Origin: Aliivibrio sp.
GTDB lineage: Bacteria; Pseudomonadota; Gammaproteobacteria; Enterobacterales; Vibrionaceae
DNA length: 64,000 nucleotides
Direction: 5' to 3'
Assembly: GCA_016764915.1 (NCBI GenBank)
Contig: JAESQY010000153.1
Coordinates: 1 to 64,000 of the forward strand
Shown: positions 36,485-44,222 of the stretch, piece after piece
Layout: each line of letters starts with the position of its first letter
Position numbering within the stretch: position 1 is the first letter of the stretch
Notes under the pieces: generated by a model
Told to the model about the DNA's origin: nothing
Database searches by the model: none
The model's input: only the letters and a program-made list of their open reading frames with translations
Made by a program: the position numbers and the translations under genes

Positions 36485-36865
36485 TTATTGATGGACTTTT
36501 TGATACTCTTTTCCCCAAGAGCAGAGCAGATCTAAAGCGGGGTTTAGTTGCTCAGCCAGTTCCGTTGAGGTGTACTCAACTCGCGGGGGAACTTCGGCAT
36601 AAACCATACGGCTGAGCAATTTGTCCTCTTCTAGAGCGCGTAATTGCTGAGTAAGGGTTTTTTGCGTTATTTTCGGGATGCTTTTTTTTAATTCCCCAAA
36701 ACGCAATGTTTTACCACGCAACTGATAAAGAATAATGACTTTCCATTTTCCTCCAATTACATCTATTGCCGTTGCCACTGGGCATGATGTCATATCATCA
36801 CACTGCGCCGTATTTTTAGTAGTAAGAAAATTATTTTCAGCCGTTGAAGCCTTTGAATTCGCCAT
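36485..36865 (-). CDS. HxlR-family transcriptional regulator
   Basis: A 126-residue winged-HTH protein: CPVATAIDVIGGKWKVIILY, LRGKTLRFGELKKSIPKITQ, KTLTQQLRALEEDKL and the YTSTELAEQLNPAL helix are diagnostic. The N-terminal Cys before PVATAID is the redox-sensing Cys of YodB/QorR-type members. It is divergent from the glutathione transferase gene across 145 bases and probably controls it in response to electrophiles. Confidence 0.9.
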   Translation of the reverse strand: MANSKASTAENNFLTTKNTAQCDDMTSCPVATAIDVIGGKWKVIILYQLRGKTLRFGELKKSIPKITQKTLTQQLRALEEDKLLSRMVYAEVPPRVEYTSTELAEQLNPALDLLCSWGKEYQKVHQ

Positions 36866-36930
36866 TAGGCACCTCTAGGAAACTAAATATCATATTTGTG
36901 CGTACTTGTTTATCGCTTTGCACATATCTA

Positions 36931-36953
36931 TAGTTACCAAAGTATACTAACTA
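36931..36953. promoter_or_regulatory. Candidate HxlR operator in the gst promoter
   Basis: TAGTTA and TAACTA form an inverted repeat with an 11-base spacer in the divergent HxlR/GST region. Size and place suit an HxlR dimer site. Inferred from position only. Confidence 0.3.
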
Positions 36954-37010
36954 CCAATAAGATACAAACGGTAGTAATAGAATTGAGTCATCAACAAAGG
37001 AAATGCCAAG

Positions 37011-37667
37011 ATGTCAGAGAAGACCATAGAATTGATCAGCTTTAACCTATGCCCGTTTGTTCAACGATCGGTGATCACGCTAAAGAAAAAGGGAATTGAT
37101 TTTAAAATAACCTATATTGATCTTGCCGATAAACCTGATTGGTTTTTAGCTATCTCACCTTTAGGCAAAGTTCCTGTTGTTAAATATGGTGATGACGTTT
37201 TATTTGAATCGGCAGTTATCAACGAATTTATTGATGAAATTACCCCGAACCAAATCATGCCGTCAGATCCACTGCAAAAAGCGAAAGATCGTGGATGGAT
37301 TGAGTTCTCTAGCCAAATCATTATGAATCAATACATGCTCAGTGTGGCAAAAAATGCAGATGACTTTGAATCTCAAAAGTTGGCATTGGTGGACAAATTG
37401 ACTCGATTAGAGAGCACGATACAGCAGGGAGGCTTTTTTAATGGCACCGAGTTTTCGTTAATAGATGCTGCGGTTGCTCCTATGTTCACGCGGTTGGATA
37501 TTATCAAAAAACATTTCAATCATGATCTGCTTATCAATCTACCTAAACTGCAAGCGCTGGCTAATAACCTAGTGAGTCAACCCTATGTTAAAGCGTCAGT
37601 GATTGATGATTTTGAAAACGTATTTGTACAATATTTGAAAGGAAATGAAAGCTATTTAGCGGCGTAA
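37011..37667 (+). CDS. Glutathione S-transferase family protein
   Basis: A 218-residue protein with an N-terminal thioredoxin-like domain (SFNLCPFVQRSVITLKKKGI, cis-Pro in GKVPVVKYGD, glutathione loop FESAVINEFID) and a helical C-terminal domain (EFSLIDAAVAPMFTRLD). The CPF motif suggests an omega- or stringent-starvation-like member acting by a Cys thiol. Its stop codon lies in the tail of the arfA terminator that comes from the other side. Probably under the divergent HxlR regulator. Confidence 0.9.
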   Translation: MSEKTIELISFNLCPFVQRSVITLKKKGIDFKITYIDLADKPDWFLAISPLGKVPVVKYGDDVLFESAVINEFIDEITPNQIMPSDPLQKAKDRGWIEFSSQIIMNQYMLSVAKNADDFESQKLALVDKLTRLESTIQQGGFFNGTEFSLIDAAVAPMFTRLDIIKKHFNHDLLINLPKLQALANNLVSQPYVKASVIDDFENVFVQYLKGNESYLAA

Positions 37668-37715
37668 AAAAAGTCCTATTTGATGAGAGCGATTAGGCTG
37701 CCATTAAATAGGACT
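37665..37715 (-). terminator. arfA hairpin/terminator with the stop codon in its loop
   Basis: On the minus strand AGTCCTATTT (37715-37706) pairs with AAATAGGACT (37681-37672); three further pairs follow after one mismatch. A run of T comes next. The 5' arm lies in the last arfA codons and the TAA stop (37695-37693) lies in the loop. RNase III cutting in the stem would give a message without a stop codon, the known control principle of arfA. Confidence 0.8.
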
Positions 37716-37908
37716 CTCGTCCTAGATGTTTCTCTTTTCTCTTGAAAGCACCCTTGCCTTTTCTTGCTTTTACCACCTGAGTTTTATACACCTTCGAAGT
37801 GACTAATGCTTTCAAAAAGTTGTCGTTTATGGTGCCTCTTCCAATGTCCGTTTGCGCAGAAATTGTCTGCACAGATGAAGGACTCAGGTGTTTTTTCTTT
37901 TTACTCAT
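37693..37908 (-). CDS. arfA: Alternative ribosome-rescue factor ArfA
   Basis: A 71-residue basic protein. The core GTINDNFLKALVTSKVYKTQ and VVKARKGKGAFKRKEKH match ArfA (I-DNA-xALL…KKGKGSYxRK). ArfA binds stalled ribosomes lacking a stop codon and recruits RF2. AGAGG lies 8 bases before the ATG and is itself in a small hairpin (ACCTCT/AGAGGT at 37916-37936). The 3' end of the ORF forms the hairpin described separately. The N-terminus is longer than in E. coli, and the tail ESYLMAA would be lost on cleavage. Confidence 0.88.
   Translation of the reverse strand: MSKKKKHLSPSSVQTISAQTDIGRGTINDNFLKALVTSKVYKTQVVKARKGKGAFKRKEKHLGRESYLMAA
37709..37724 (-). promoter_or_regulatory. Alternative hairpin competing with the arfA terminator
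   Basis: TAGGAC-GAGA-GTCCTA (minus strand) is a perfect 6-bp stem closed by a GNRA tetraloop. Its 3' arm is the same sequence that forms the 5' arm of the arfA terminator, so the two structures exclude each other. Translation by a ribosome would open it. Confidence 0.5.
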
Positions 37909-37973
37909 CTTATCTACCTCTCATTGATTAAGAGGTTATTATAGCTTGAAGTTGCTTATTATTTAAACACAGA

Positions 37974-38873
37974 TTATTTGTTTTTAAACGCAGCAACTAA
38001 TTGTTCGCCAAGTTCCATGTTCTTAGCTGAGCCTTCAATCGACTGGCGTGTATCATCAATGATCTGCTCCATATTCTGCTTTATCTCTTCAGAGCTACTT
38101 AATTGCTGTTGTACTTGGGTAATGGTTTCATTGACTAAATCAGAACTTGATTGCGCCATAGTCACCAGCTCTTGTAGGTTAGCAATGGTGCTGTCGGCGA
38201 TGGTGACACTACCTTCAATGATGGTAGCGACATCTTTTTGTTTATTAATGATGGAGGCAGAAACATCCATTATTTTAGCCATCTCTTTTTGAATTTGATC
38301 CGCAGATTGATTGGCAGTATTGGCCAGTGAACGGACCTCATCAGCAACCACTGCGAAACCACGGCCATGTTCACCAGCACGTGCAGCTTCTATCGCTGCA
38401 TTTAGTGCTAATAAGTTGGTTTGCTCGGCAATGCCTTTAATAGACTCGACAAGTTGTCCGATATTACGGTTGTTATTGTCTAAGCTGGTAAGCAACTCAG
38501 TAAATTCTGCGATATAAGTTGATGAGTTTGAAATGTTGCTTGCTAGGTCATTCAGTTGGTTAATGCCCGTTTCTGAAATTTGAGCGGTACTTTGGGCTGA
38601 TTTTAATGACTCATTAGAGATTGATTCTATATCACTAGATTGAGCAATGAATGACTGAATTGATACATAGCTATTTTCAACGTTACTAAGACGCTGAATC
38701 GAGACCTGATTTACATTTTTGGCATTATCAGCAACACGCTGAGCCATCTCTAATGGATCATTGCTCATCAGTTGCTTAAATAACTCATTTTTGGCGCGTA
38801 GGGCAGTTAATTCAGCTTCATCGATTAGAACTTTCCCAGCAGGAAGTTTGCGCGAACCAAAAATGTTTAACAT
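37974..38873 (-). CDS. Soluble methyl-accepting chemotaxis-type protein
   Basis: A 299-residue protein with no membrane span and no HAMP. Residues 1-60 are a short helical N-terminus ([20 protein letters not shown]); the rest is an MCP signalling coiled coil with tip [20 protein letters not shown] and [14 protein letters not shown]. It ends in AAFKNK without a pentapeptide. No known sensory domain is visible, so it may sense through a partner. The nrtS gene lies 9 bases upstream on the same strand, implying co-transcription. Confidence 0.88.
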   Translation of the reverse strand: MLNIFGSRKLPAGKVLIDEAELTALRAKNELFKQLMSNDPLEMAQRVADNAKNVNQVSIQRLSNVENSYVSIQSFIAQSSDIESISNESLKSAQSTAQISETGINQLNDLASNISNSSTYIAEFTELLTSLDNNNRNIGQLVESIKGIAEQTNLLALNAAIEAARAGEHGRGFAVVADEVRSLANTANQSADQIQKEMAKIMDVSASIINKQKDVATIIEGSVTIADSTIANLQELVTMAQSSSDLVNETITQVQQQLSSSEEIKQNMEQIIDDTRQSIEGSAKNMELGEQLVAAFKNK

Positions 38874-38882
38874 ATTTTTTAC

Positions 38883-39122
38883 CTAATTTTTAATGTTTGT
38901 GCTTAAAATAGCTTCAACGCTGGAATAGGTTGAAACACAATAGGGGACACAGTAAGTCAAAAGAATTTTCACGAGGATAATCAAAGAGATCTCTCCGGCC
39001 ATTAAGACGTCTAATTGGTTGATAAACATCAATATAGTGCCAACAATAAGTGCAATTTTTGTCGATCGAGCGATCACATTGTTGCTTGTTGCTACCGATA
39101 ACCAAATTTTTATATTTTGCAT
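38883..39122 (-). CDS. nrtS: NrtS-like nitrate/nitrite transporter subunit
   Basis: A 79-residue membrane protein with two spans (KIALIVGTILMFINQLDVLM; LIILVKILLTYCVPYCVSTY). The pattern RSTKIALIVGTILxFINQ…LLTYCVPYCVSTYS fits the NrtS family, described as nitrate/nitrite transporters in some bacteria. The ribosome site is weak. Another frame overlapping this region is also open but codes for a non-hydrophobic, implausible peptide. It precedes the soluble MCP gene by 9 bases. Assignment is from memory of the family pattern. Confidence 0.7.
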   Translation of the reverse strand: MQNIKIWLSVATSNNVIARSTKIALIVGTILMFINQLDVLMAGEISLIILVKILLTYCVPYCVSTYSSVEAILSTNIKN

Positions 39123-39310
39123 AGGCCGTCATACTACTGTGAGGTTTAACAACACGTTAACTTGCTCAGTACTTAATTGCAAAGGAAGCGACATAAATTG
39201 TGTCCTATTTAATAGTAGTGCAATACCGTCTGTTTGGTTTGTGTGCATCTGGAATTTCTTCGTCAACGAATCTAGTCTACACTTGCTTATAAATAGATAA
39301 GGGAGGATTT

Positions 39311-39700
39311 ATGACAATACATCAAGAGCTAACCCTGCATTGTAGTAAAGATAAGGTCTTTTCCGCTTTAACCGACTCAACCATATTCGCAGAATTCTCA
39401 GGTGCTCCCGCTGTAATTGACGCTTGTGTTGGGGGACCATTTTCTTGTTTTAATGGCATGATTAGCGGTGTTATTGTTGAGATTGATCCCGATAACTGTT
39501 TAGTCCAAGCGTGGCGCGCAGCAACGTGGGAGAAGCATGTATATTCTATTGTTAGTATTCTATTGATTCGAGTTTCAGATCAAGAGACTACATTGGTTTT
39601 TGAACATAAAGGATACCCAGAGGATCAAAAAGAGCACCTTTGCATTGGTTGGCATGAACGTTATTGGAAACCGATGACCAAGTATGTTGAGGGTGATTAA
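39311..39700 (+). CDS. SRPBCC/AHSA1-type ligand-binding protein
   Basis: A 129-residue START-like protein: the N-terminal MTIHQELTLHCSKDKVFSAL strand-helix, the GGPFSCFNGMISGVIVEIDP turn, QAWRAATW and the C-terminal helix GWHERYWKPMTKYVEGD are typical of the activator-of-Hsp90-ATPase-1-like (AHSA1) group. These bind hydrophobic ligands or chaperones. Function unknown. AAGGGAGGA precedes the ATG. Confidence 0.82.
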   Translation: MTIHQELTLHCSKDKVFSALTDSTIFAEFSGAPAVIDACVGGPFSCFNGMISGVIVEIDPDNCLVQAWRAATWEKHVYSIVSILLIRVSDQETTLVFEHKGYPEDQKEHLCIGWHERYWKPMTKYVEGD

Positions 39701-39709
39701 ATGCTGTTG

Positions 39710-39731
39710 AGCCATTTTAATGTAAATGGCT
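39710..39731 (+). terminator. Possible weak terminator hairpin
   Basis: AGCCATTT and AAATGGCT form a perfect 8-bp stem with a 6-base loop, 9 bases after the SRPBCC stop. Only a broken T-rich tail follows, so confidence in termination is moderate. Confidence 0.45.
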
Positions 39732-39839
39732 TATCAATGATCTTTATTTAAAAGTTAGGCTCAACTTCTTTTCAGTTTTATTAATGATAACTCTATCATC
39801 AACTATACTTTGATCTCATTTGTTGATTGAGAATTAGAC

Positions 39840-40112
39840 ATGCCAAAATATGTAATTGAACGAGAACTTGAGGGTGCAGGATCGTTATCAAGTGATGATT
39901 TACAAGGAATTTCTCAAAAATCATGCGATGTGCTAGAGAAATTAGGGCCAAAAGTTCAATGGGTTGAGAGTTATATCACCGATAATAAGATTTATTGTGT
40001 TTATATAGCGCCTGATGAGTCATTAATCAGAAAACACGCTGAGATGGGGGAGTTCCCAGTTACCGCTATCAATCAAGTGAGACATATTATTGATCCAACA
40101 TCTGCTGAATAA
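39840..40112 (+). CDS. DUF4242 small protein (nickel-binding-like)
   Basis: A 90-residue protein of the DUF4242 / SCO4226 type (MPKYVIERELEGAGSLSSDD; VQWVESYITDNKIYCVYIAP; HAEMGEFPVTAINQVRHIID). A structurally studied relative binds nickel; the role is unknown. It is monocistronic between the SRPBCC gene and the convergent uxuA. Confidence 0.8.
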   Translation: MPKYVIERELEGAGSLSSDDLQGISQKSCDVLEKLGPKVQWVESYITDNKIYCVYIAPDESLIRKHAEMGEFPVTAINQVRHIIDPTSAE

Positions 40113-40221
40113 AGTCAGTAGGAAATTATTGATCTAAAGTGTTATATAATTTGGAAGTAAACCATTGGTCGGGGGAGCCAATATGTTTACTTCCATTGTT
40201 ATTGTTACTGTTTTTGGATGT

Positions 40222-41406
40222 TTAGTTACTGAAAAAAGCACGTTTTAGGGCCGCTTCTAAACCGCGAACTTCCGCAAGACCTTTTAGACGGCCAATCGCA
40301 GAGTAACCTGGATTGGTCTTCTTCGTTAGGTCATCCAGCATTTGGTGGCCGTGATCTGGGCGCATCGGGATTAAACGCATATCGCCATTATTTTCACGGC
40401 GTTGTTCTTCTTTAAGGATCTCCATCACAACGTTATACATATCAACATCACCATCAAGGTGGGCAGCTTCGTGGAAGCTGAGTTGATTCTCTTCACGTTG
40501 GGTTGAGCGCAAATGGGTAAAGTAAATACGATCGCCATACTGTTTGATCATGTTCACCAGGTCATTATCGCCACGGACACCGTAAGAACCGGTACACATA
40601 GTGATGCCATTCATTTTACTCGGCACATTAGTTGTTAGCCATTCAATGTCATCAATGGTTGAAACGACACGCGGTAAACCTAGAATTGGACGCGGTGGAT
40701 CGTCTGGATGAATCGCCAGCTTCAACCCTTCTGAGTCGCAGACTGGCATTAAGGCTTGCAAAAATAGTGATAAGTTCTCACGCAGAGTCTCCTTATCAAT
40801 ATTTGAGTAGCGATCTAATTGCGTTTGAAATTCACTTAGGGTGTAACCCTCTTCAGCACCCGGGAGACCCGCGATGATGTTTGAGGTCAGTTTGTCGATG
40901 TCCGCTTGTGACATCGCTTTAAAATAATTCGTCGCTTCTTGTTGCTCTTTGTCAGAGTAATCTTGCTCAGCATTTGGGCGTTTTAAAATATGTAACTCAA
41001 ACGCTGAAAATGCAACTTGATCAAAACGCAGGGCACGAGAGCCATCTGGCATTTCAAATTCAAGATCGGTGCGAGTCCAATCCAATACAGGCATGAAGTT
41101 ATAACAGACGGTATCAATGCCGCAATCGGCTAAATTCTGCAGTGTCTGTTTATAGTTTTCTATCCATTTGAGATAATGCCCAGAACGGGTTTTAATCTCT
41201 TCATGAACGGGAACACTTTCTACTACTGACCACGTTAAGCTTTTTGCTTCAATGATGGCTTTGCGTTTTAAGATCTCTTTTTTGGTCCACACTTCACCAT
41301 TTGGGATGTGATGAAGTGCATTGACAATACCCGTGGCTCCCGCCTGACGAATATCATTTAAAGAGACAGGATCATTAGGGCCGTACCAGCGCCAAGTTTG
41401 TTCCAT
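40222..41406 (-). CDS. uxuA: Mannonate dehydratase
   Basis: A 394-residue protein nearly co-linear with E. coli UxuA ([90 protein letters not shown]). It dehydrates D-mannonate to 2-keto-3-deoxygluconate. Metal ligands His and Cys are in these motifs. The start at MEQTW with AAAGGTGG upstream matches the family; an upstream in-frame start is less likely. It lies downstream of uxuR on the same strand, separated by 110 bases. Confidence 0.95.
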   Translation of the reverse strand: MEQTWRWYGPNDPVSLNDIRQAGATGIVNALHHIPNGEVWTKKEILKRKAIIEAKSLTWSVVESVPVHEEIKTRSGHYLKWIENYKQTLQNLADCGIDTVCYNFMPVLDWTRTDLEFEMPDGSRALRFDQVAFSAFELHILKRPNAEQDYSDKEQQEATNYFKAMSQADIDKLTSNIIAGLPGAEEGYTLSEFQTQLDRYSNIDKETLRENLSLFLQALMPVCDSEGLKLAIHPDDPPRPILGLPRVVSTIDDIEWLTTNVPSKMNGITMCTGSYGVRGDNDLVNMIKQYGDRIYFTHLRSTQREENQLSFHEAAHLDGDVDMYNVVMEILKEEQRRENNGDMRLIPMRPDHGHQMLDDLTKKTNPGYSAIGRLKGLAEVRGLEAALKRAFFSN

Positions 41407-41516
41407 GACAACCACCTTTAATTTTGACATAGCAAAGCCATCGATAAATAGTTACCGAAAAACTTGCTGAGAATAAATGTTAAACCACCAAAAAATGGTA
41501 GAGGTTAGGAGTACAG

Positions 41517-42302
41517 CTACACTGTATTCTTAAGATGCACGACGGGATTTGAATTGAACAGATAACCATCAAAATTGGGGTCATCAATATCAGACAATTC
41601 AAGCAGTCGCTGTTTTACATTTTCAAGGTGTTGCCACATAGAGTGTTTGGCGGCAATTGGATCTTTACGTTGCATAGCAGACAAAATCTGAGCGTGGTCG
41701 TCAAGCCACTCTTTTCTGTAGTCTCGGCCAATGATTCGAGAATGTAGTTTTTGCCACATTGGACTCTGTTCACGACGTTCCCAAGAGTGTTTTAACATAT
41801 CCACTAGAACTGAATTTTGAGTTGCTTTGGCAATACACAGGTGAAACTGTTCGTCACCGACACAGTCACTAGTATTATTGGCAAACTCTTCTTTTTCAAG
41901 TTCTAAAGCTGCTCGCATTTTGACTATGTCGCCCGGTGTTACTTGAATAGCTGCAAATTCTGCAATATTACTTTCAAGTAATTGCCGTGCTTGTAGCATC
42001 TCGAATGGTCCGGCATCATCACTAATAATGGCTTCTCGTCCGTGGGATTTATTAGGGATGTTTAAAACATAAACGCCTGAACCTTTTCTTACTTCTACGA
42101 GGTTCTCTAACTCCAACATGATTATTGCTTCACGAACGACAGTACGGCTCACATTTAACTGCTCTGCGATATTACGTTCAGGAAGTAAGCGTTCACCAAT
42201 TTGGTAATCACCGTTAATAAGCTGTTGACGCAAGATCAAACCAAGTTCTTGGTAAGGTCTTTTCGGTTCAAATAGCATCATAATATTTTTGCTCGGATTC
42301 AT
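41517..42302 (-). CDS. uxuR: GntR/FadR-type uronate regulator (UxuR/ExuR-like)
   Basis: A 261-residue regulator with GntR winged HTH (RPYQELGLILRQQLINGDYQ; LLPERNIAEQLNVSRTVVRE, AIIMLELENLVEVRKGSGVYVL) and an FCD ligand domain (about 100-240). The N-terminus resembles E. coli UxuR and ExuR. Four full boxes with the ATTGGTCAACCAAT pattern and a long palindrome lie in the promoters of uxuR, dctP and dctQ, matching the known UxuR/ExuR operator form. The inducer is probably fructuronate. Later starts at Met8/Met9 are possible. Confidence 0.87.
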   Translation of the reverse strand: MNPSKNIMMLFEPKRPYQELGLILRQQLINGDYQIGERLLPERNIAEQLNVSRTVVREAIIMLELENLVEVRKGSGVYVLNIPNKSHGREAIISDDAGPFEMLQARQLLESNIAEFAAIQVTPGDIVKMRAALELEKEEFANNTSDCVGDEQFHLCIAKATQNSVLVDMLKHSWERREQSPMWQKLHSRIIGRDYRKEWLDDHAQILSAMQRKDPIAAKHSMWQHLENVKQRLLELSDIDDPNFDGYLFNSNPVVHLKNTV

Positions 42303-42328
42303 TGCACTACTTATTACGCAATCATAGC

Positions 42329-42353
42329 GACCAATTATAATTGGTCAACCTGT
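42329..42353. promoter_or_regulatory. UxuR-type operators upstream of uxuR
   Basis: GACCAATTATAATTGGTC (42329-42346) is a perfect 18-bp palindrome overlapping ATTGGTCAACCTGT (42340-42353). It lies 27 bases upstream of uxuR, consistent with autoregulation. Confidence 0.65.
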
Positions 42354-42380
42354 TTATCTTCTGTTACAACACCTTTGTGA

Positions 42381-42405
42381 GTAGCCAGCAACTTTTGCCG
42401 ACTAC
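42381..42405 (-). repeat. Hairpin between dctP and uxuR
   Basis: Minus-strand GTAGTCGGCA and TGCTGGCTAC pair over 10 positions (two G-U) around a 5-base loop, 22 bases after the dctP stop. There is no T-run. It probably protects or separates the dctP message, as is common after binding-protein genes. Confidence 0.55.
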
Positions 42406-42427
42406 GCACCTATTTTTTACAATCGTG

Positions 42428-43411
42428 TTATTTAACTGCTTTGATCTCTTCGACTAGAGCGTGTAACTCTGGCTTCGAAGTTTTGATTTCGTTATACATA
42501 GGTTTGACAGCTTCGCGGAAAGCCACTTTGTTTGGTGTCACAAATGTCACGCCCATTTTCTCTGCTTTAGCACGTTCTGTTTTTTCAGACTTGTCCCATA
42601 GTTCTTTCATCAGTTCCATAGAATCTAATGCGGCTTTTTTTACAATTCTCTGATATTCAGGTGTTAGGCCATCGTAAGATTTAGTAGAAATAACAAGAAC
42701 ATCAGGAACCATAGTGTGCTCATCTAAGCTAAAGAACTTAGCAACTTCACTGTGACGGCTTAAGCTGAATGATGGGATGTTGTTTTCCGCTGCATCAACG
42801 ACACCTTGTTGTAGAGCAGTGTACAATTCACCGTATGCAAGAGGTGTTGGGCTTCCGCCTAGGCCTTTTACCATGCTAATAGCAGATGGGCTTGGCTGAA
42901 CACGTACTTTAAGACCTATTAGATCTTCTGGAGTATTTATTGGTTTAGAAGTGTAGAAGCTACGAGCGCCTGCAGCGTAATAAGTAAGACCAATAAAACC
43001 ACTTTCTCTTGAAGATGCTAGGATTTTCTCACCAATAGCGCCTTCTGTGATGCTGTTGTAGTGATCTTTATCGCGGAAAAGGTAAGGAAGGTTAAACGCT
43101 GAGTAATCCGCTGAAAATGCTTCCATTTCTGCTGCGTTGGTTTTTACCATATCAAGAGCGCCGTTCTGCATTAGTTCCATTGACTCACGTTGAGTACCAA
43201 GCTGTGCATCAGGGTAGATACGGATTTTCACTTCACCATTAGTTTGCTCTTTTACATCATTTGCCATTTGGGTCATTGCTTTATGTACAGCATGATCGCG
43301 GTTGTGGTTATGGCTTAATTTTAGTGTGGTTGCCGCAAAAGCTGATGCAGATGTACCGATAGTTAGTGTGGCACCAATGATTGCAGTCAGTATGTTTTTA
43401 CGAATTGTCAT
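42428..43411 (-). CDS. TRAP transporter substrate-binding protein (DctP family)
   Basis: A 327-residue periplasmic protein with a signal peptide (ILTAIIGATLTIGTSASAFA, cleavage near AFA-AT) and the DctP fold (LKLSHNHNRDHAVHKAM; RIYPDAQLGTQRESMELMQN; LKVRVQPSPSAISMVKGLGG; PYLFRDKDHYN). The conserved substrate Arg is in VRVQPS. Neighbouring genes indicate binding of glucuronate or a related hexuronate. It is transcribed divergently from its membrane partners dctQ and dctM, with UxuR boxes in between. Confidence 0.92.
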   Translation of the reverse strand: MTIRKNILTAIIGATLTIGTSASAFAATTLKLSHNHNRDHAVHKAMTQMANDVKEQTNGEVKIRIYPDAQLGTQRESMELMQNGALDMVKTNAAEMEAFSADYSAFNLPYLFRDKDHYNSITEGAIGEKILASSRESGFIGLTYYAAGARSFYTSKPINTPEDLIGLKVRVQPSPSAISMVKGLGGSPTPLAYGELYTALQQGVVDAAENNIPSFSLSRHSEVAKFFSLDEHTMVPDVLVISTKSYDGLTPEYQRIVKKAALDSMELMKELWDKSEKTERAKAEKMGVTFVTPNKVAFREAVKPMYNEIKTSKPELHALVEEIKAVK

Positions 43412-43505
43412 TTTATCATTCTCCGTGATTTTATTTCGTCTGTGTAGAGTTCAAATCTGAGTTGATAGTGCGACTATTTTTTGGATTGGTCAAAATAAAT
43501 TGCCA

Positions 43506-43519
43506 ATTGGTTGACCAAT
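43506..43519. promoter_or_regulatory. UxuR-type operator (box 1) in the dctP/dctQ region
   Basis: ATTGGTTGACCAAT is a palindromic box of the UxuR/ExuR form, about 95 bases upstream of dctP. A half-site ATTGGTCAA lies at 43485. Confidence 0.65.
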
Positions 43520-43539
43520 GTCACGATATTCTGATCTAA

Positions 43540-43553
43540 ATTGGTCAACCAAT
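43540..43553. promoter_or_regulatory. UxuR-type operator (box 2) in the dctP/dctQ region
   Basis: ATTGGTCAACCAAT matches the E. coli UxuR consensus core. The centre-to-centre distance to box 1 is 34 bases, close to three helical turns. Confidence 0.65.
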
Positions 43554-43558
43554 GGCGT

Positions 43559-43574
43559 TGTGACGAACTTCACA
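43559..43574. promoter_or_regulatory. CRP-cAMP binding site
   Basis: TGTGACGAACTTCACA is a perfect TGTGA-N6-TCACA CRP site, midway in the divergent region. It would couple both TRAP transcripts to catabolite control. Confidence 0.7.
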
Positions 43575-43642
43575 TGACAATTCCCATGGGTTATCTATAC
43601 TTCGCTGGAATTATCTTAATAGTGACACAGGCATTGATGATA

Positions 43643-43656
43643 ATTGGTCAACCTAT
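43643..43656. promoter_or_regulatory. UxuR-type operator (box 3) before dctQ
   Basis: ATTGGTCAACCTAT lies 35 bases before the dctQ ATG and is suited to repress the dctQM-uxuB-uxaC-kdgK-eda operon. Confidence 0.6.
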
Positions 43657-43691
43657 GTATCAGTTCAGTGTCGTATTTAAAGGAAGAAGTA

Positions 43692-44177
43692 ATGAACAAA
43701 GCAGTTGGTTACATTAATAAAAGTTTGGCGTGGTTCACTATATCGCTCTCTACGTTCTTAGTTTTTTGCGTGATTTGGCAAGTCTTCTCACGTTATGTGA
43801 TTGGCAGACCAAGCACGATAACGGATGAAATGGCGAGATATCTGTTTATGTGGGTGGCATTAATTGGCGCAGCTTATACAACAGGAATGAAACGTCACTT
43901 GGCGATTGACCTGTTGACCATGAAGTTGAAAGGTAAACGCAAACTGATAAATGAAATATTTATACAAGTAGCGATTGCTACCTTTGCTTTGGTTGTTCTG
44001 GTTTATGGTGGCATTAACCTAGCAATGAAGACTTTGTCAACGGGGCAGGTTACGCCTGCACTGGGTTTACAAATGGGTTACGTCTACTTCTGTTTACCAA
44101 TTAGTGGCATCTTGATGACCTTTTACTCTGTGGTTTTTGGTACCGAGAAAGTAAAAGAACTCATTGAAACTAAATAA
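43692..44177 (+). CDS. TRAP transporter small permease (DctQ family)
   Basis: A 161-residue protein with four spans and the DctQ signature (VISRPSTITDEMARYLFMWV-like segment VIGRPSTITDEMARYLFMWV, then ALIGAAYTTGMKRHLAIDLL). The start at 43692 follows AAAGGAAG; an upstream in-frame codon would add an unlikely leader. It pairs with the large permease downstream and the divergent DctP protein for sodium-driven uronate uptake. First gene of the plus-strand uronate operon. Confidence 0.9.
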   Translation: MNKAVGYINKSLAWFTISLSTFLVFCVIWQVFSRYVIGRPSTITDEMARYLFMWVALIGAAYTTGMKRHLAIDLLTMKLKGKRKLINEIFIQVAIATFALVVLVYGGINLAMKTLSTGQVTPALGLQMGYVYFCLPISGILMTFYSVVFGTEKVKELIETK

Positions 44178-44222
44178 TATTCGCTGAAAAGCAAACCTTA
44201 ATCATTTTAAAAGGACACCATC

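Noticed and set aside
38914-39132. Alternative minus-strand frame overlapping nrtS
   Set aside because: It gives a Cys- and Arg-rich peptide with no plausible fold, while the nrtS frame gives two clean membrane spans and a family pattern.
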